Shown here: positions 1 through 6,204 of the stretch, piece by piece
Layout: every line of letters starts with the position of its first letter
How positions within the stretch are numbered: position 1 is the first letter of the stretch
DNA from: Spirochaetaceae bacterium
Lineage (GTDB): Bacteria; Spirochaetota; Spirochaetia; Treponematales; Treponemataceae
Assembly (NCBI GenBank): GCA_031271875.1
Contig: JAISVD010000267.1
Span: forward strand, 1-10,847
DNA: 10,847 nucleotides
Direction: 5' to 3'
Notes under the pieces: model-generated
Told to the model about the DNA's origin: nothing
Database searches by the model: none
The model's input: only the letters and a program-made list of their open reading frames with translations
Translations under genes and position numbers: made by a program

Positions 1-6
1 AGCGGA

Positions 7-39
7 ATTTGTTCGGAAACTGAAAATTTCCGAACAAAT
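7..39. terminator. Perfect 13-bp hairpin after uraA, probable terminator
   Basis: Positions 7-19 and 27-39 are perfect inverted complements (13 bp) around a 7-nt loop. The hairpin starts 4 bp beyond the uraA stop codon on the minus strand. On the plus strand it is followed by a T-rich tail (40-58), so it could stop transcription arriving from the left as well. The T-tract on the uraA side is weak. The terminator call is therefore inference from structure and position. Confidence 0.6.
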
Positions 40-42
40 CTG

Positions 43-1329
43 TTATTTCTCTTCTATTACGGCTCTGCTTTTGGGGAAGATGAGGTTCAGCAGGATACCC
101 ACCACAGTGGCAAGGGCAACCCCTGCGAGTTCAAACCGGACATTTTCGCCCACGGGAAATGAAAGCCGTCCTCCGCCGATGCCTATTACCAGAATGACCG
201 ACGATATGGTCAGGTTCCTTTTGTCCTTGTAATCTACCCCGCTTTCCACGATTGTACGCAGTCCGCTGGAGGCGATGATGCCGAACAGGAGCATCGATAT
301 CCCGCCCATTACCGGTGTGGGGATTGTCTGTATAAGGGCTCCGAATTTCTGGAACAGTGAGAGAAAGACCGCAGTCACTGCGGCGCCCCCGATGACCCAG
401 ACACTGTATACGCGGGTTATGGCCATAACGCCGATATTTTCGCCGTAGGTGGTGTTGGGCGGGCCGCCCCAGAGCGCCGCCCATGCTGTGGCAAGTCCGT
501 CCCCGGTAAGGGTACGGTGAAGCCCCGGATCCTTGTAGAAATCCTGTCCCACGACCTTGCTGGTAACCAGGGTGTCCCCCAGGTGTTCGCAGATCGTCGC
601 CAGCGATACGATGATGAAGGTCAATACGGCGACAAAATTGAATTTGGGAATACCGAAGGACGGAAGTCCGAACCACGCCGCGTCCCTGACGCCCTGAAAA
701 TCGATAAGATTATATGCGGGAAAGAAGAGTCCCATTATCAGCGTGAAAAGATACCCGGAAACCAGTCCTATAAGGATCGGTATGGTGCTGAAGAAACCCT
801 TCAGGAAGATATTTGCAACGACAGTCACTATAAGTGTGACCACCGCAATCGAAAAGGCCACAAGGCTGTATTTTCCTGCTGCGTTATTCATGGCCATCCC
901 CATCGCGGTGGGGGCGAGGTTCAGTCCTATAACGATAATAACCGAACCGATAACAACCGGCGGCAGCGCCTTATCGAGCCATCCTGTTCCTGTGAATTTG
1001 ATGATCACCGCTACAACACAGTAAAAGATGCCTGCCGCGAAGGCCCCTCCCAATGCGTAGGGCATTCCGTATGCGGAACTTATGGCGAAGAGCGCCGGTA
1101 TGAAGGCGAAGGAGGATCCCAGAAACGCGGGAACCTTTGCGCCTGTTATTGCGATATACAGCAGAGTACCTGTCCCCGCTGTAAACAGCGCCGTCGCCGG
1201 ACTCAAACCTGTCAGGAGCGGTACAAGAATCGTCGCCCCGAACATGGCAAATACATGCTGGATACTCAGCGGAATCCACCGCCCCAATGGGGGCCTGTCG
1301 CCGGGCCCCAGAATTTCATGGTGACTCAT
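43..1329 (-). CDS. uraA: Uracil permease, NCS2 (UraA/RutG) family
   Basis: This 428-residue polytopic inner-membrane protein is a nucleobase:cation symporter-2, most likely a proton-coupled uracil importer that feeds pyrimidine salvage. About a dozen to fourteen hydrophobic segments are visible. The NCS2 signature [Q/E]-N-x-G-x4-T-[R/G] is present as E297-N298-x-G300...T305-R306, just after the Gly-Gly-Pro-Pro-Asn-Thr-Thr-Tyr stretch. The other substrate-site acidic residue is E248 in Cys-Glu-His-Leu-Gly-Asp. The N-terminal Ser-Ile-Gln-His-Val-Phe-Ala-Met-Phe-Gly-Ala-Thr segment is typical of uracil-type members, and the length matches the family. A GAGAGG Shine-Dalgarno precedes the ATG, and a promoter lies upstream (1356-1383). 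The gene is monocistronic here, with no pyrimidine salvage enzyme beside it. Xanthine or another nucleobase as substrate cannot be fully excluded, but the sequence looks closest to UraA. Confidence 0.93.
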   Translation of the reverse strand: MSHHEILGPGDRPPLGRWIPLSIQHVFAMFGATILVPLLTGLSPATALFTAGTGTLLYIAITGAKVPAFLGSSFAFIPALFAISSAYGMPYALGGAFAAGIFYCVVAVIIKFTGTGWLDKALPPVVIGSVIIVIGLNLAPTAMGMAMNNAAGKYSLVAFSIAVVTLIVTVVANIFLKGFFSTIPILIGLVSGYLFTLIMGLFFPAYNLIDFQGVRDAAWFGLPSFGIPKFNFVAVLTFIIVSLATICEHLGDTLVTSKVVGQDFYKDPGLHRTLTGDGLATAWAALWGGPPNTTYGENIGVMAITRVYSVWVIGGAAVTAVFLSLFQKFGALIQTIPTPVMGGISMLLFGIIASSGLRTIVESGVDYKDKRNLTISSVILVIGIGGGRLSFPVGENVRFELAGVALATVVGILLNLIFPKSRAVIEEK

Positions 1330-1355
1330 AAATGCAATACCTCTCTTTTGCAGGC

Positions 1356-1383
1356 ATAATAGCAGAAAACAGCGGCATGTGAA
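1356..1383 (-). promoter_or_regulatory. Sigma-70-type promoter for uraA
   Basis: Reading the minus strand, a -35 box TTCACA (1378-1383, five of six to consensus) and a -10 box TATTAT (1356-1361) are separated by 16 bp. The expected start of transcription, near 1349, would leave a leader of about 20 nt containing the GAGAGG ribosome-binding site. That is too short for a riboswitch or attenuator. Inferred from sequence only. Confidence 0.6.
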
Positions 1384-1406
1384 AAGTGGGACGTTAGCGT
1401 GTTCAA

Positions 1407-1435
1407 TTTACATAATCGGCCTTTTCAATTATACT
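1407..1435 (+). promoter_or_regulatory. Sigma-70-type promoter for the solute-binding protein
   Basis: A -35 box TTTACA (1407-1412) and a -10 box TATACT (1430-1435) lie with an ideal 17-bp spacer. Transcription should begin near 1442, about 24 nt before the ATG at 1466. This also argues against the longer reading frame starting at 1379, because that start would lie upstream of the promoter. Confidence 0.72.
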
Positions 1436-1465
1436 TATCATACTTTACGAGCGGAGGTTGTATTG

Positions 1466-2311
1466 ATGAATATGCTCAAAAAAATAGCGCCCGTTCTCGC
1501 GGCGCTGCTTATTGTATTTCCTGTTGCTGCCGGCGGCTCAAAGGAGAAAACAGCCGTATCCAGCCTGGATAAAATACGGCAATCGGGAAAAATAATTCTC
1601 GGAACATCCGCGGATTATCCCCCCTACGAATTCCACTATCTTGATAACGGGAAGGATACTATCGTCGGGTTTGATATCTCCATTGCCGAACAGATTGCGA
1701 AGGACCTCGGAGTCAAACTTGAGATTAAGGATATGAACTTCGACGGACTCCTCGCGGCCCTGGTCTCCGGAAATGTCGATTTTGTCATCTCCGGCATGAC
1801 CCCCACGGAGGAGCGCAAACAGAATGTTGACTTTTCCGAGATATACTACAAGGCCACCCACGGTGTTGTTATCCGCGCTGCCGATGCCGATACATACCGC
1901 CACTCTCCGGCGGAGCTCAAGGATGTGTTAATCGCGGCCCAGCGCGGAGCGATTCAGGTCGGTATTGCCAAGGCTCAGATAAAGGGTGTAACCGGAAGCG
2001 CTCTGGAAGACAACCACCCCCAGATAAAGGAGCTCGGCGTGCTCCCTGATCTTATTATGGAAGTCAAGAACGGCAAGGTTGAGGCTGTTGTCGCTGAGCT
2101 TCCGGTGGCAAAAGCGTATGTCGCGAAAAATCCCGATCTCATGATCGCTGATTATGTACTCGAAGACGATGAGGGCGGTTCCGCCATTGCGCTGAAGAAA
2201 AACTCCCCGGAACTTCTCGCCGCCATCAACGCTTCACTGGATAAGATGATCGCTGCGGGAATGATCGATACCTTTGTCGCCGACGCCAATATGCTGGCGG
2301 ACCAACTGTAA
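1466..2311 (+). CDS. Amino-acid-type ABC transporter substrate-binding protein
   Basis: A 281-residue periplasmic binding protein of the family-3 (SBP_bac_3, ArgT/GlnH-like) fold, expected to capture a polar or basic amino acid for an ABC importer. Residues 1-22 form a signal peptide (Lys-Lys, then a hydrophobic core ending Ala-Ala-Gly-Gly-Ser-Lys-Glu-Lys). There is no lipobox cysteine, so the protein is probably released by signal peptidase I. Family features visible: Gly-Thr-Ser-Ala-Asp-Tyr-Pro-Pro-Tyr-Glu-Phe (46-56), Gly-Phe-Asp-Ile (68-71), Asp-Phe-Val-Ile-Ser-Gly-Met-Thr-Pro-Thr-Glu-Glu-Arg (105-117, with the ligand-carboxylate Arg at 117) and Asp-Phe-Ser (122-124). I chose ATG 1466 because GGAGG (1453-1457) precedes it by 8 nt and the signal peptide begins there. 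The in-frame ATG at 1379 would add 29 unrelated residues. No permease or ATPase gene is adjacent, so its partners must be elsewhere. Confidence 0.9.
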   Translation: MNMLKKIAPVLAALLIVFPVAAGGSKEKTAVSSLDKIRQSGKIILGTSADYPPYEFHYLDNGKDTIVGFDISIAEQIAKDLGVKLEIKDMNFDGLLAALVSGNVDFVISGMTPTEERKQNVDFSEIYYKATHGVVIRAADADTYRHSPAELKDVLIAAQRGAIQVGIAKAQIKGVTGSALEDNHPQIKELGVLPDLIMEVKNGKVEAVVAELPVAKAYVAKNPDLMIADYVLEDDEGGSAIALKKNSPELLAAINASLDKMIAAGMIDTFVADANMLADQL

Positions 2312-2320
2312 GGGTTCCGT

Positions 2321-2342
2321 ATCTCCTGAGAGGGGATTTTTT
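2321..2342 (+). terminator. Intrinsic terminator after the solute-binding protein
   Basis: A 7-bp stem (2321-2327 with 2331-2337, one G-T wobble) closes a GAG triloop and runs into five further T residues (2338-2342). It starts 10 nt after the TAA of the binding-protein gene, the classic place and shape for a rho-independent terminator. Confidence 0.65.
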
Positions 2343-2351
2343 CACGACCAT

Positions 2352-2431
2352 AAAGGGCTGTCCGAAAAGTTTGGGTCAGAATGAAGTTCTGTGCAGAACA
2401 GGGTTCCGCCGCTTGTTCGGACAGCTTTTTT
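2352..2431. repeat. Structured inverted-repeat element with nested palindrome and T-tract
   Basis: A perfect 10-bp inverted repeat (2357-2366 with 2416-2425) is extended outward by G-T and A-T pairs to 2352/2430 and inward by three pairs past a one-base bulge. It encloses about 45 nt that contain a second perfect hairpin, GTTCTG-TG-CAGAAC (2386-2399). A run of six T residues (2426-2431) follows on the plus strand. It could act as a backup terminator. However, a good terminator already lies just upstream, and the size and nested form look more like a dispersed intergenic repeat or a small non-autonomous element. Only one copy is visible here, so the repeat call is inference. Confidence 0.5.
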
Positions 2432-2446
2432 AATGCGGAGCATTAA
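2430..2446. other. Mini-hairpin with GGA triloop
   Basis: TTAATGC and GCATTAA form a perfect 7-bp stem around the loop GGA. The core GCGGAGC belongs to the GCGNAGC class, known as unusually stable single-strand DNA mini-hairpins. It has no T-tract of its own beyond the overlap with the preceding T-run. Confidence 0.55.
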
Positions 2447-2455
2447 CAATCCTGA

Positions 2456-2470
2456 TTATGCGAAGCATAA
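2456..2470. other. Mini-hairpin with GAA triloop
   Basis: TTATGC and GCATAA form a perfect 6-bp stem around GAA. The core is exactly GCGAAGC, the reference extra-stable DNA mini-hairpin. It shares the pattern ATGCG-N-AGCAT with the hairpin at 2430-2446 and ends 9 bp beyond the mcrC stop codon, so on the minus strand it lies in the 3' end of the mcr transcript. Confidence 0.55.
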
Positions 2471-2479
2471 CCCCTTTTG

Positions 2480-3874
2480 TCATTCAACATAACAGGTATT
2501 CTGTATGTCCCTGCGCAATCTGTCTTCTTCTGATTTTATCTCATCACAAAAGCGCTGAAAAGCGCCGGAATCTGAAGGGATTTTCAGTGAGAACAGCCTG
2601 ATATCACCGCCGTATCCCCGCAAGGTTCCCACATGATAACAGCAAGCGCTTTCCAGAGCTTCCGACGTGGAGGGCATGGGTGTAATAAACCCGCCGATTG
2701 CCGCTTTTAATAAATGAATATAGGAGATAATCTGATAACGGTCTTCCCTGCGAATATTGTATTGAATTTTACCTATCTGTTCCTCGTTTCTCCGGAGCAT
2801 CCGTTTGTATTTTGCGTCAAGTACAATGGCGGGGCCTTCCGCTGATTTTTTCCGGTAAAAGTCGGGATAACATCTCCACTTATGAGAACTATCGCTGGAA
2901 AGAAGATTTTTTCCGCCGAAACCTTCCTTATTCTTCGGATGAATAAATCCGCATCCCGCAAGAATGGTATTCACGTACTCTTCCCAGAGCCATGCTCCGT
3001 CAAAGAGAACGCCATATACGTTGTTTGAGCGAAGCCCGTATTTAAACTGCTCATACATCAGTATTTGCAGGCAGAGTTTTTGCAGATCAGTGTAGTGAGA
3101 GAACCAGGGATGGTTCACGGGCCGTATGTTTTTGCTGATAACGGCGGGCCTCATTTTCAGATTATACTTCGGCGTTGCGAGGAGTATCTGTGATACATAT
3201 TCCTTTGTGTCCCTGTCATTTTCCAGAATGAATCGGTAGTTTCCGCATCTGATATATTCAATGGTGTGACGTATCAGCTGGGTTATCCGGTTATCACAGG
3301 AGTACTCCCGTGTATTATACGCAACGGCGCCTGAAAAGGGAGTGTTTTTACTGATATGCCGGGACACATCAATAGGCCCTCTGAGGTTTGCGTCATTGTA
3401 TTGACGGCTCTGATATTCCCTGAATATCCCCTGGGACAGGGCTTTTTTCAGCATCATCGGAAAGAGGAAGAGCAGAAAATCGAAAACCTGATCTTCGGAA
3501 GCGGTATGTTCAAGCTGAAAGATATTGATACCGCCGGTTTTCATCAGCATGTACTGGAGAAAAGTATCGGTTTCGCTTGATGGCGCAAACCGGGAAAGGA
3601 TCGACACTTGCAGATTCCTGTATCCGATAAAGCCCATAAGGTTTCCGGTAACTAGTTCCCGCCCCCCGTCCCGGAGTTGAAAAAGGGTAAGGTCTTCATC
3701 GTTGATTCCGTGAAGCTTGTTAAAGGAGTGGGGGAATACCAGAAGCTCCCCCGATTCTGTCAGCTCCTGTATAGTATGTTCCGACAAAAACGTAAGTTCT
3801 TCAATATATGCATCGTATTCATCGGCATCCAGTTTTTTCGAAGAGTTGTCCCGGAGAATCAGAGGAGACGTCAT
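2480..3874 (-). CDS. mcrC: McrC-like nuclease subunit of a McrBC restriction system
   Basis: A 464-residue protein, longer than E. coli McrC (about 350), as in many non-enteric McrBC systems. McrC binds the McrB AAA+ ring, stimulates its NTPase and cuts DNA bearing modified cytosines. The C-terminal half shows a PD-(D/E)xK nuclease core: Tyr-Pro-Asp (D338) followed by Val-Leu-Asp-Ala-Lys (D353, K355), with the supporting Leu-Trp-Glu-Glu-Tyr-Val (296-301) before it and Asp-Arg-Tyr-Gln-Ile-Ile-Ser-Tyr (378-385) after it. The N-terminal half carries the family's Gly-Phe-Ile-Gly (81-84) and Leu-Arg-Gly-Pro-Ile-Asp (164-169) stretches and should contact McrB. Its ATG overlaps the mcrB stop by 4 bp (ATGA), indicating translational coupling. 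All nuclease residues are intact. Confidence 0.92.
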   Translation of the reverse strand: MTSPLILRDNSSKKLDADEYDAYIEELTFLSEHTIQELTESGELLVFPHSFNKLHGINDEDLTLFQLRDGGRELVTGNLMGFIGYRNLQVSILSRFAPSSETDTFLQYMLMKTGGINIFQLEHTASEDQVFDFLLFLFPMMLKKALSQGIFREYQSRQYNDANLRGPIDVSRHISKNTPFSGAVAYNTREYSCDNRITQLIRHTIEYIRCGNYRFILENDRDTKEYVSQILLATPKYNLKMRPAVISKNIRPVNHPWFSHYTDLQKLCLQILMYEQFKYGLRSNNVYGVLFDGAWLWEEYVNTILAGCGFIHPKNKEGFGGKNLLSSDSSHKWRCYPDFYRKKSAEGPAIVLDAKYKRMLRRNEEQIGKIQYNIRREDRYQIISYIHLLKAAIGGFITPMPSTSEALESACCYHVGTLRGYGGDIRLFSLKIPSDSGAFQRFCDEIKSEEDRLRRDIQNTCYVE

Positions 3875-5154
3875 TCCGGGTCCGCTTCGCCTGATGGTGG
3901 AACGGCGTCATAGGCGGTTTTCAGTTTTTTGAGTATTTCATCCGCATCCGGTCTGCCGCGGAGGTATTCAAAGAGTACCCCTTGTAAGTGATACTTCCAG
4001 AGCTGTTCAAAGTCACCGTTATAGCCGCTGATTTTCAGAAAATACGCCGGGCCGATATGGTATGCTGAAGAGAGTCCCGATACTTTTTTAATCTGTTTGT
4101 TCAGGGACTGCATCCGCGCTTTGGCTCCATCTGCGAAGTCGGATATATTCTCAAATATCGAGAGCCGGTCATCGGCTTTCAGTTCCTTCCAGGCGAAGCG
4201 GCGGCGCATGGCAAAGTCCATGCTCTCCACACTGCGGTCTATGTCGTTCATGGTTCCGATGATGTATACATTTTCGGGGACATAAAATCCCTCGTTGAAT
4301 TCATCATTTTCTTCAATAAGATTCTGATACTGGGTTTTAACCTTTCCGGCTTTTCCCCGGTATCCCGGATCGACGGAGAAAAAAAGTTCCCCGAATATTT
4401 TTGAAATTTCTCCCCGGTTTATTTCATCTATGATGAACACAAAATTTTTCCGCTCATTGCTTACTTCTTCAATAGAAATACTGTTCCGGTTTTCATTATA
4501 GAACTTCCTGAAGGCTTTCATGAATCCGTATTTATAGGTATGGTATACGCCGCTGATCTCTTTTTTGAAATCCCTGTATTCCCATTCATTTCGTGTAATA
4601 AATCTTTCATAGAATTTTTCAAAATCCTTTAACAAGACCGTGGTGTTTCCGCTTTTTGTGATGACCTTAAAACGGATGATTCCGGTTTGTAGATAATAAT
4701 CATAATTAACTGAAGAGATCGGCGCCGCAGGTTTGTTGCTGATACCGTCTATCTCAAAAGAACCGTTTTCTTCAATCGTATCTCCGACATAAGATATGAA
4801 ATCATCAAGGAGCGCTGCAAAGGTCTTTTCTGTTTTTAATGTATCGGTATTTTTTTCGCTGTCGATCAGGTTCCGCGCCGCCTTTTTGCAGAATGACTTG
4901 AATACTCCGTCTCTGCGTTCAAATCCGATATTTCCGTTCGTGTCCGGCTGTGTAGGACGCAGACCTTCAACAAAATCCGTGTAATCATAGGAGGGATGGA
5001 ACTGGACAAACTCGGTTTCGTTGTCACCGGCACCCATGGCTTTGGCGATCTCCTTTGCGAGATATGTTTTTCCCGTACCGGGAGCGCCGTGGAGTATAAG
5101 ATTGCCGTTTGTTTTGAGCTGTTCTGTCAGTTCATGCGTATCAATGGTATCCAT
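3871..5154 (-). CDS. mcrB: McrB-like AAA+ NTPase (motor subunit of McrBC restriction)
   Basis: A 427-residue AAA+ motor. The Walker A motif Gly-Ala-Pro-Gly-Thr-Gly-Lys-Thr is at 23-30, and Walker B Phe-Ile-Ile-Asp-Glu (D243, E244) is followed by Ile-Asn-Arg-Gly-Glu-Ile-Ser-Lys-Ile. The McrB hallmark Met-Asn-x2-Asp-Arg-Ser is at 302-308, and arginine-finger candidates Arg-Arg-Arg are at 317-319. The hallmark is associated with GTP use in E. coli McrB, so GTP is a reasonable guess as substrate. The protein starts directly at the motor, and E. coli McrB's N-terminal methylcytosine-recognition domain (DUF3578-like) is absent. About 140 residues (95-235) separate the two Walker motifs as an inserted module. 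The ATG at 5154 has AGAGGT just upstream, inside the end of the preceding gene, which overlaps it by 28 bp in another frame. It makes a coupled unit with mcrC. Confidence 0.92.
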   Translation of the reverse strand: MDTIDTHELTEQLKTNGNLILHGAPGTGKTYLAKEIAKAMGAGDNETEFVQFHPSYDYTDFVEGLRPTQPDTNGNIGFERRDGVFKSFCKKAARNLIDSEKNTDTLKTEKTFAALLDDFISYVGDTIEENGSFEIDGISNKPAAPISSVNYDYYLQTGIIRFKVITKSGNTTVLLKDFEKFYERFITRNEWEYRDFKKEISGVYHTYKYGFMKAFRKFYNENRNSISIEEVSNERKNFVFIIDEINRGEISKIFGELFFSVDPGYRGKAGKVKTQYQNLIEENDEFNEGFYVPENVYIIGTMNDIDRSVESMDFAMRRRFAWKELKADDRLSIFENISDFADGAKARMQSLNKQIKKVSGLSSAYHIGPAYFLKISGYNGDFEQLWKYHLQGVLFEYLRGRPDADEILKKLKTAYDAVPPSGEADPE

Positions 5155-5477
5155 CGGTTGACCTCTTTTTTGTTCCTCTCCTGCAGGAATTTCTCATACA
5201 TGTTCATCCCCGCTGAAAAAGACTTGTGTCCGGCGGCTGTATCTATTTCATCAAAATCGGGCTGCTGTTTTATTACAGCTTCCGCTTTCAGAAATTCATG
5301 TATGTCAGTATATTCAAACAGATTTTTTCGTATGTCGATTGGTAAATGGCTCAACTTATCGGCGGCGTTTTTCAGAGCCTGACAATAAGTAGTAATTGTA
5401 TTAGGTGAATAGGGCTTTCCGTTATCTTTTTGCTGCCGGCCCATCCATCGTTTAAACTCATCTCTCAAATCTGACAT
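5127..5477 (-). CDS. Core-binding (SAM-like) domain protein, detached McrB N-terminal module
   Basis: A 116-residue protein whose Glu-Phe-Lys-Arg-Trp-Met (7-12), Tyr-Ser-Pro-Asn-Thr-Ile-Thr-Thr-Tyr (23-31) and later Met-Tyr-Glu-Lys-Phe-Leu (93-98) resemble the helical core-binding domain of tyrosine recombinases. That domain is also found, without any recombinase catalytic part, at the N-terminus of many McrB-like ATPases. It likely binds DNA or guides McrB to target. It has its own ribosome-binding site (GGGGAG, 8 nt before the ATG) and overlaps mcrB by 28 bp. A -1 shift near the A6 run would read straight into mcrB without a stop. It could be a natural split, a programmed frameshift, a mutation or an assembly error. 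There is no catalytic Arg/Tyr set, so it is not an integrase. Confidence 0.78.
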   Translation of the reverse strand: MSDLRDEFKRWMGRQQKDNGKPYSPNTITTYCQALKNAADKLSHLPIDIRKNLFEYTDIHEFLKAEAVIKQQPDFDEIDTAAGHKSFSAGMNMYEKFLQERNKKEVNRWIPLIRMN

Positions 5478-5530
5478 TATACTATCTCCCCGGATTTTTT
5501 ATTTTGTCGGTTCATCGGCAATGAATATCC

Positions 5531-5980
5531 TTACTCATTCTTTTTTTGTATCCTTTTCATTTGATCGCGGAAATCTGTAAACACAGGGAAATATTCTTTG
5601 ATTATTTTTGTGAAAATTTCTGCGGTCGTGTCATCATCATAGGTATGGGATGCCGCGTTACGGCTTTTTATCATCTCCATCCAAACCTCTCCGTCTGAAA
5701 CCAATCCCATTTTGAAAGCCTCCCGGGAACCGTGGATATGTGCGTTGCCCTGATACTCCGCATAGTCTTTCATGACATTCCAGGCCAGCTCATGGGTATA
5801 TTCGAAACTTTGTATCACTCCCTGTTTTATCAAATCGCCAAAAACGGCATCGGAACTCTCTTTTTCTTCCGTTTTTTTTTCAGCGATACCAAGCCCGATG
5901 TATGTAATGAAATGTTCGAGTTTGCCAAAGGCTTTTTGGTAATTACTGAACCGCTGCTTCCAGCGTATATCACTATCCAT
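5531..5980 (-). CDS. HepT-like HEPN protein (HI0074 / nucleotidyltransferase substrate-binding family)
   Basis: A 149-residue all-helical protein of the HI0074/HepT group. In type VII toxin-antitoxin pairs HepT is an HEPN RNase that the MntA nucleotidyltransferase neutralises, in studied cases by adding AMP to a tyrosine. The key motif R-x4-H-x-Y is intact as R107-Asn-Ala-Ala-Ser-H112-Thr-Y114, so both the nuclease pair and the modifiable tyrosine are present. Gln-Ser-Phe-Glu-Tyr-Thr-His-Glu-Leu-Ala-Trp (57-67) is also typical of HI0074 proteins. AGGAGA precedes the ATG at a good distance. No MntA gene sits on either side. Instead it is the first gene of the unit leading into the McrBC genes, 53 bp ahead of the core-binding protein. 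Whether it is a toxin here, or has been recruited to the restriction operon, cannot be told from sequence. Confidence 0.85.
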   Translation of the reverse strand: MDSDIRWKQRFSNYQKAFGKLEHFITYIGLGIAEKKTEEKESSDAVFGDLIKQGVIQSFEYTHELAWNVMKDYAEYQGNAHIHGSREAFKMGLVSDGEVWMEMIKSRNAASHTYDDDTTAEIFTKIIKEYFPVFTDFRDQMKRIQKKNE

Positions 5981-6008
5981 TTTTCGTCTCCTGTTGTATC
6001 GTACATAC

Positions 6009-6014
6009 AGTATA
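6009..6014 (-). promoter_or_regulatory. Possible -10 box for the hepT-mcrBC unit
   Basis: On the minus strand TATACT (6009-6014) lies about 29 nt upstream of the hepT-like ATG. This would give a leader of roughly 20 nt holding the AGGAGA ribosome-binding site. No good -35 box is seen at 16-18 bp, so the promoter may be weak or activator-dependent. Confidence 0.4.
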
Positions 6015-6090
6015 CCCTGAAATATGGCTTTTGGGGAGAACCTCCGGATAGTAATGGAGGGGTTTAAGGTTGTTGTTCACGGAAGTAGAG

Positions 6091-6113
6091 TGGAGATATC
6101 TTAATTATCTCCA
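6091..6113. promoter_or_regulatory. Perfect palindrome between divergent defence units (operator candidate)
   Basis: TGGAGATA (6091-6098) and TATCTCCA (6106-6113) are perfect inverted complements with a 7-bp centre. The site lies 110 bp upstream of the hepT-like gene and 91 bp upstream of the nucleotidyltransferase gene. No T-tract follows on either strand, so a dimeric-repressor site is more likely than a terminator. Inference from position and symmetry. Confidence 0.4.
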
Positions 6114-6204
6114 TAAAATGGGAGAAAATAATTCCCTGAAACTCAGTTTTTATGATATATTTATATACAGTAAATTTTAAATATTTTATGATTAAGGATA
6201 GAAG

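Noticed and set aside
517..1359. Long open frame of 280 codons antisense to the uracil permease
   Set aside because: Its translation is rich in Arg, Cys and His in low-complexity order, and it lies wholly opposite a clear NCS2 gene.
1379..1465. N-terminal extension of the binding protein from the ATG at 1379
   Set aside because: It would overlap the promoter and lacks a ribosome-binding site; a strong GGAGG and the signal peptide support ATG 1466.
5127..5477. Reading the core-binding protein as a phage integrase fragment
   Set aside because: No trace of the catalytic Arg...His-x-x-Arg...Tyr domain before mcrB, and this module is known at the front of McrB-like ATPases.
5981..6204. Hidden MntA gene or remnant next to the hepT-like gene
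   Set aside because: I scanned for a GS...DxD nucleotidyltransferase pattern on the minus strand and found none; the only nucleotidyltransferase is the divergent gene at 6205.
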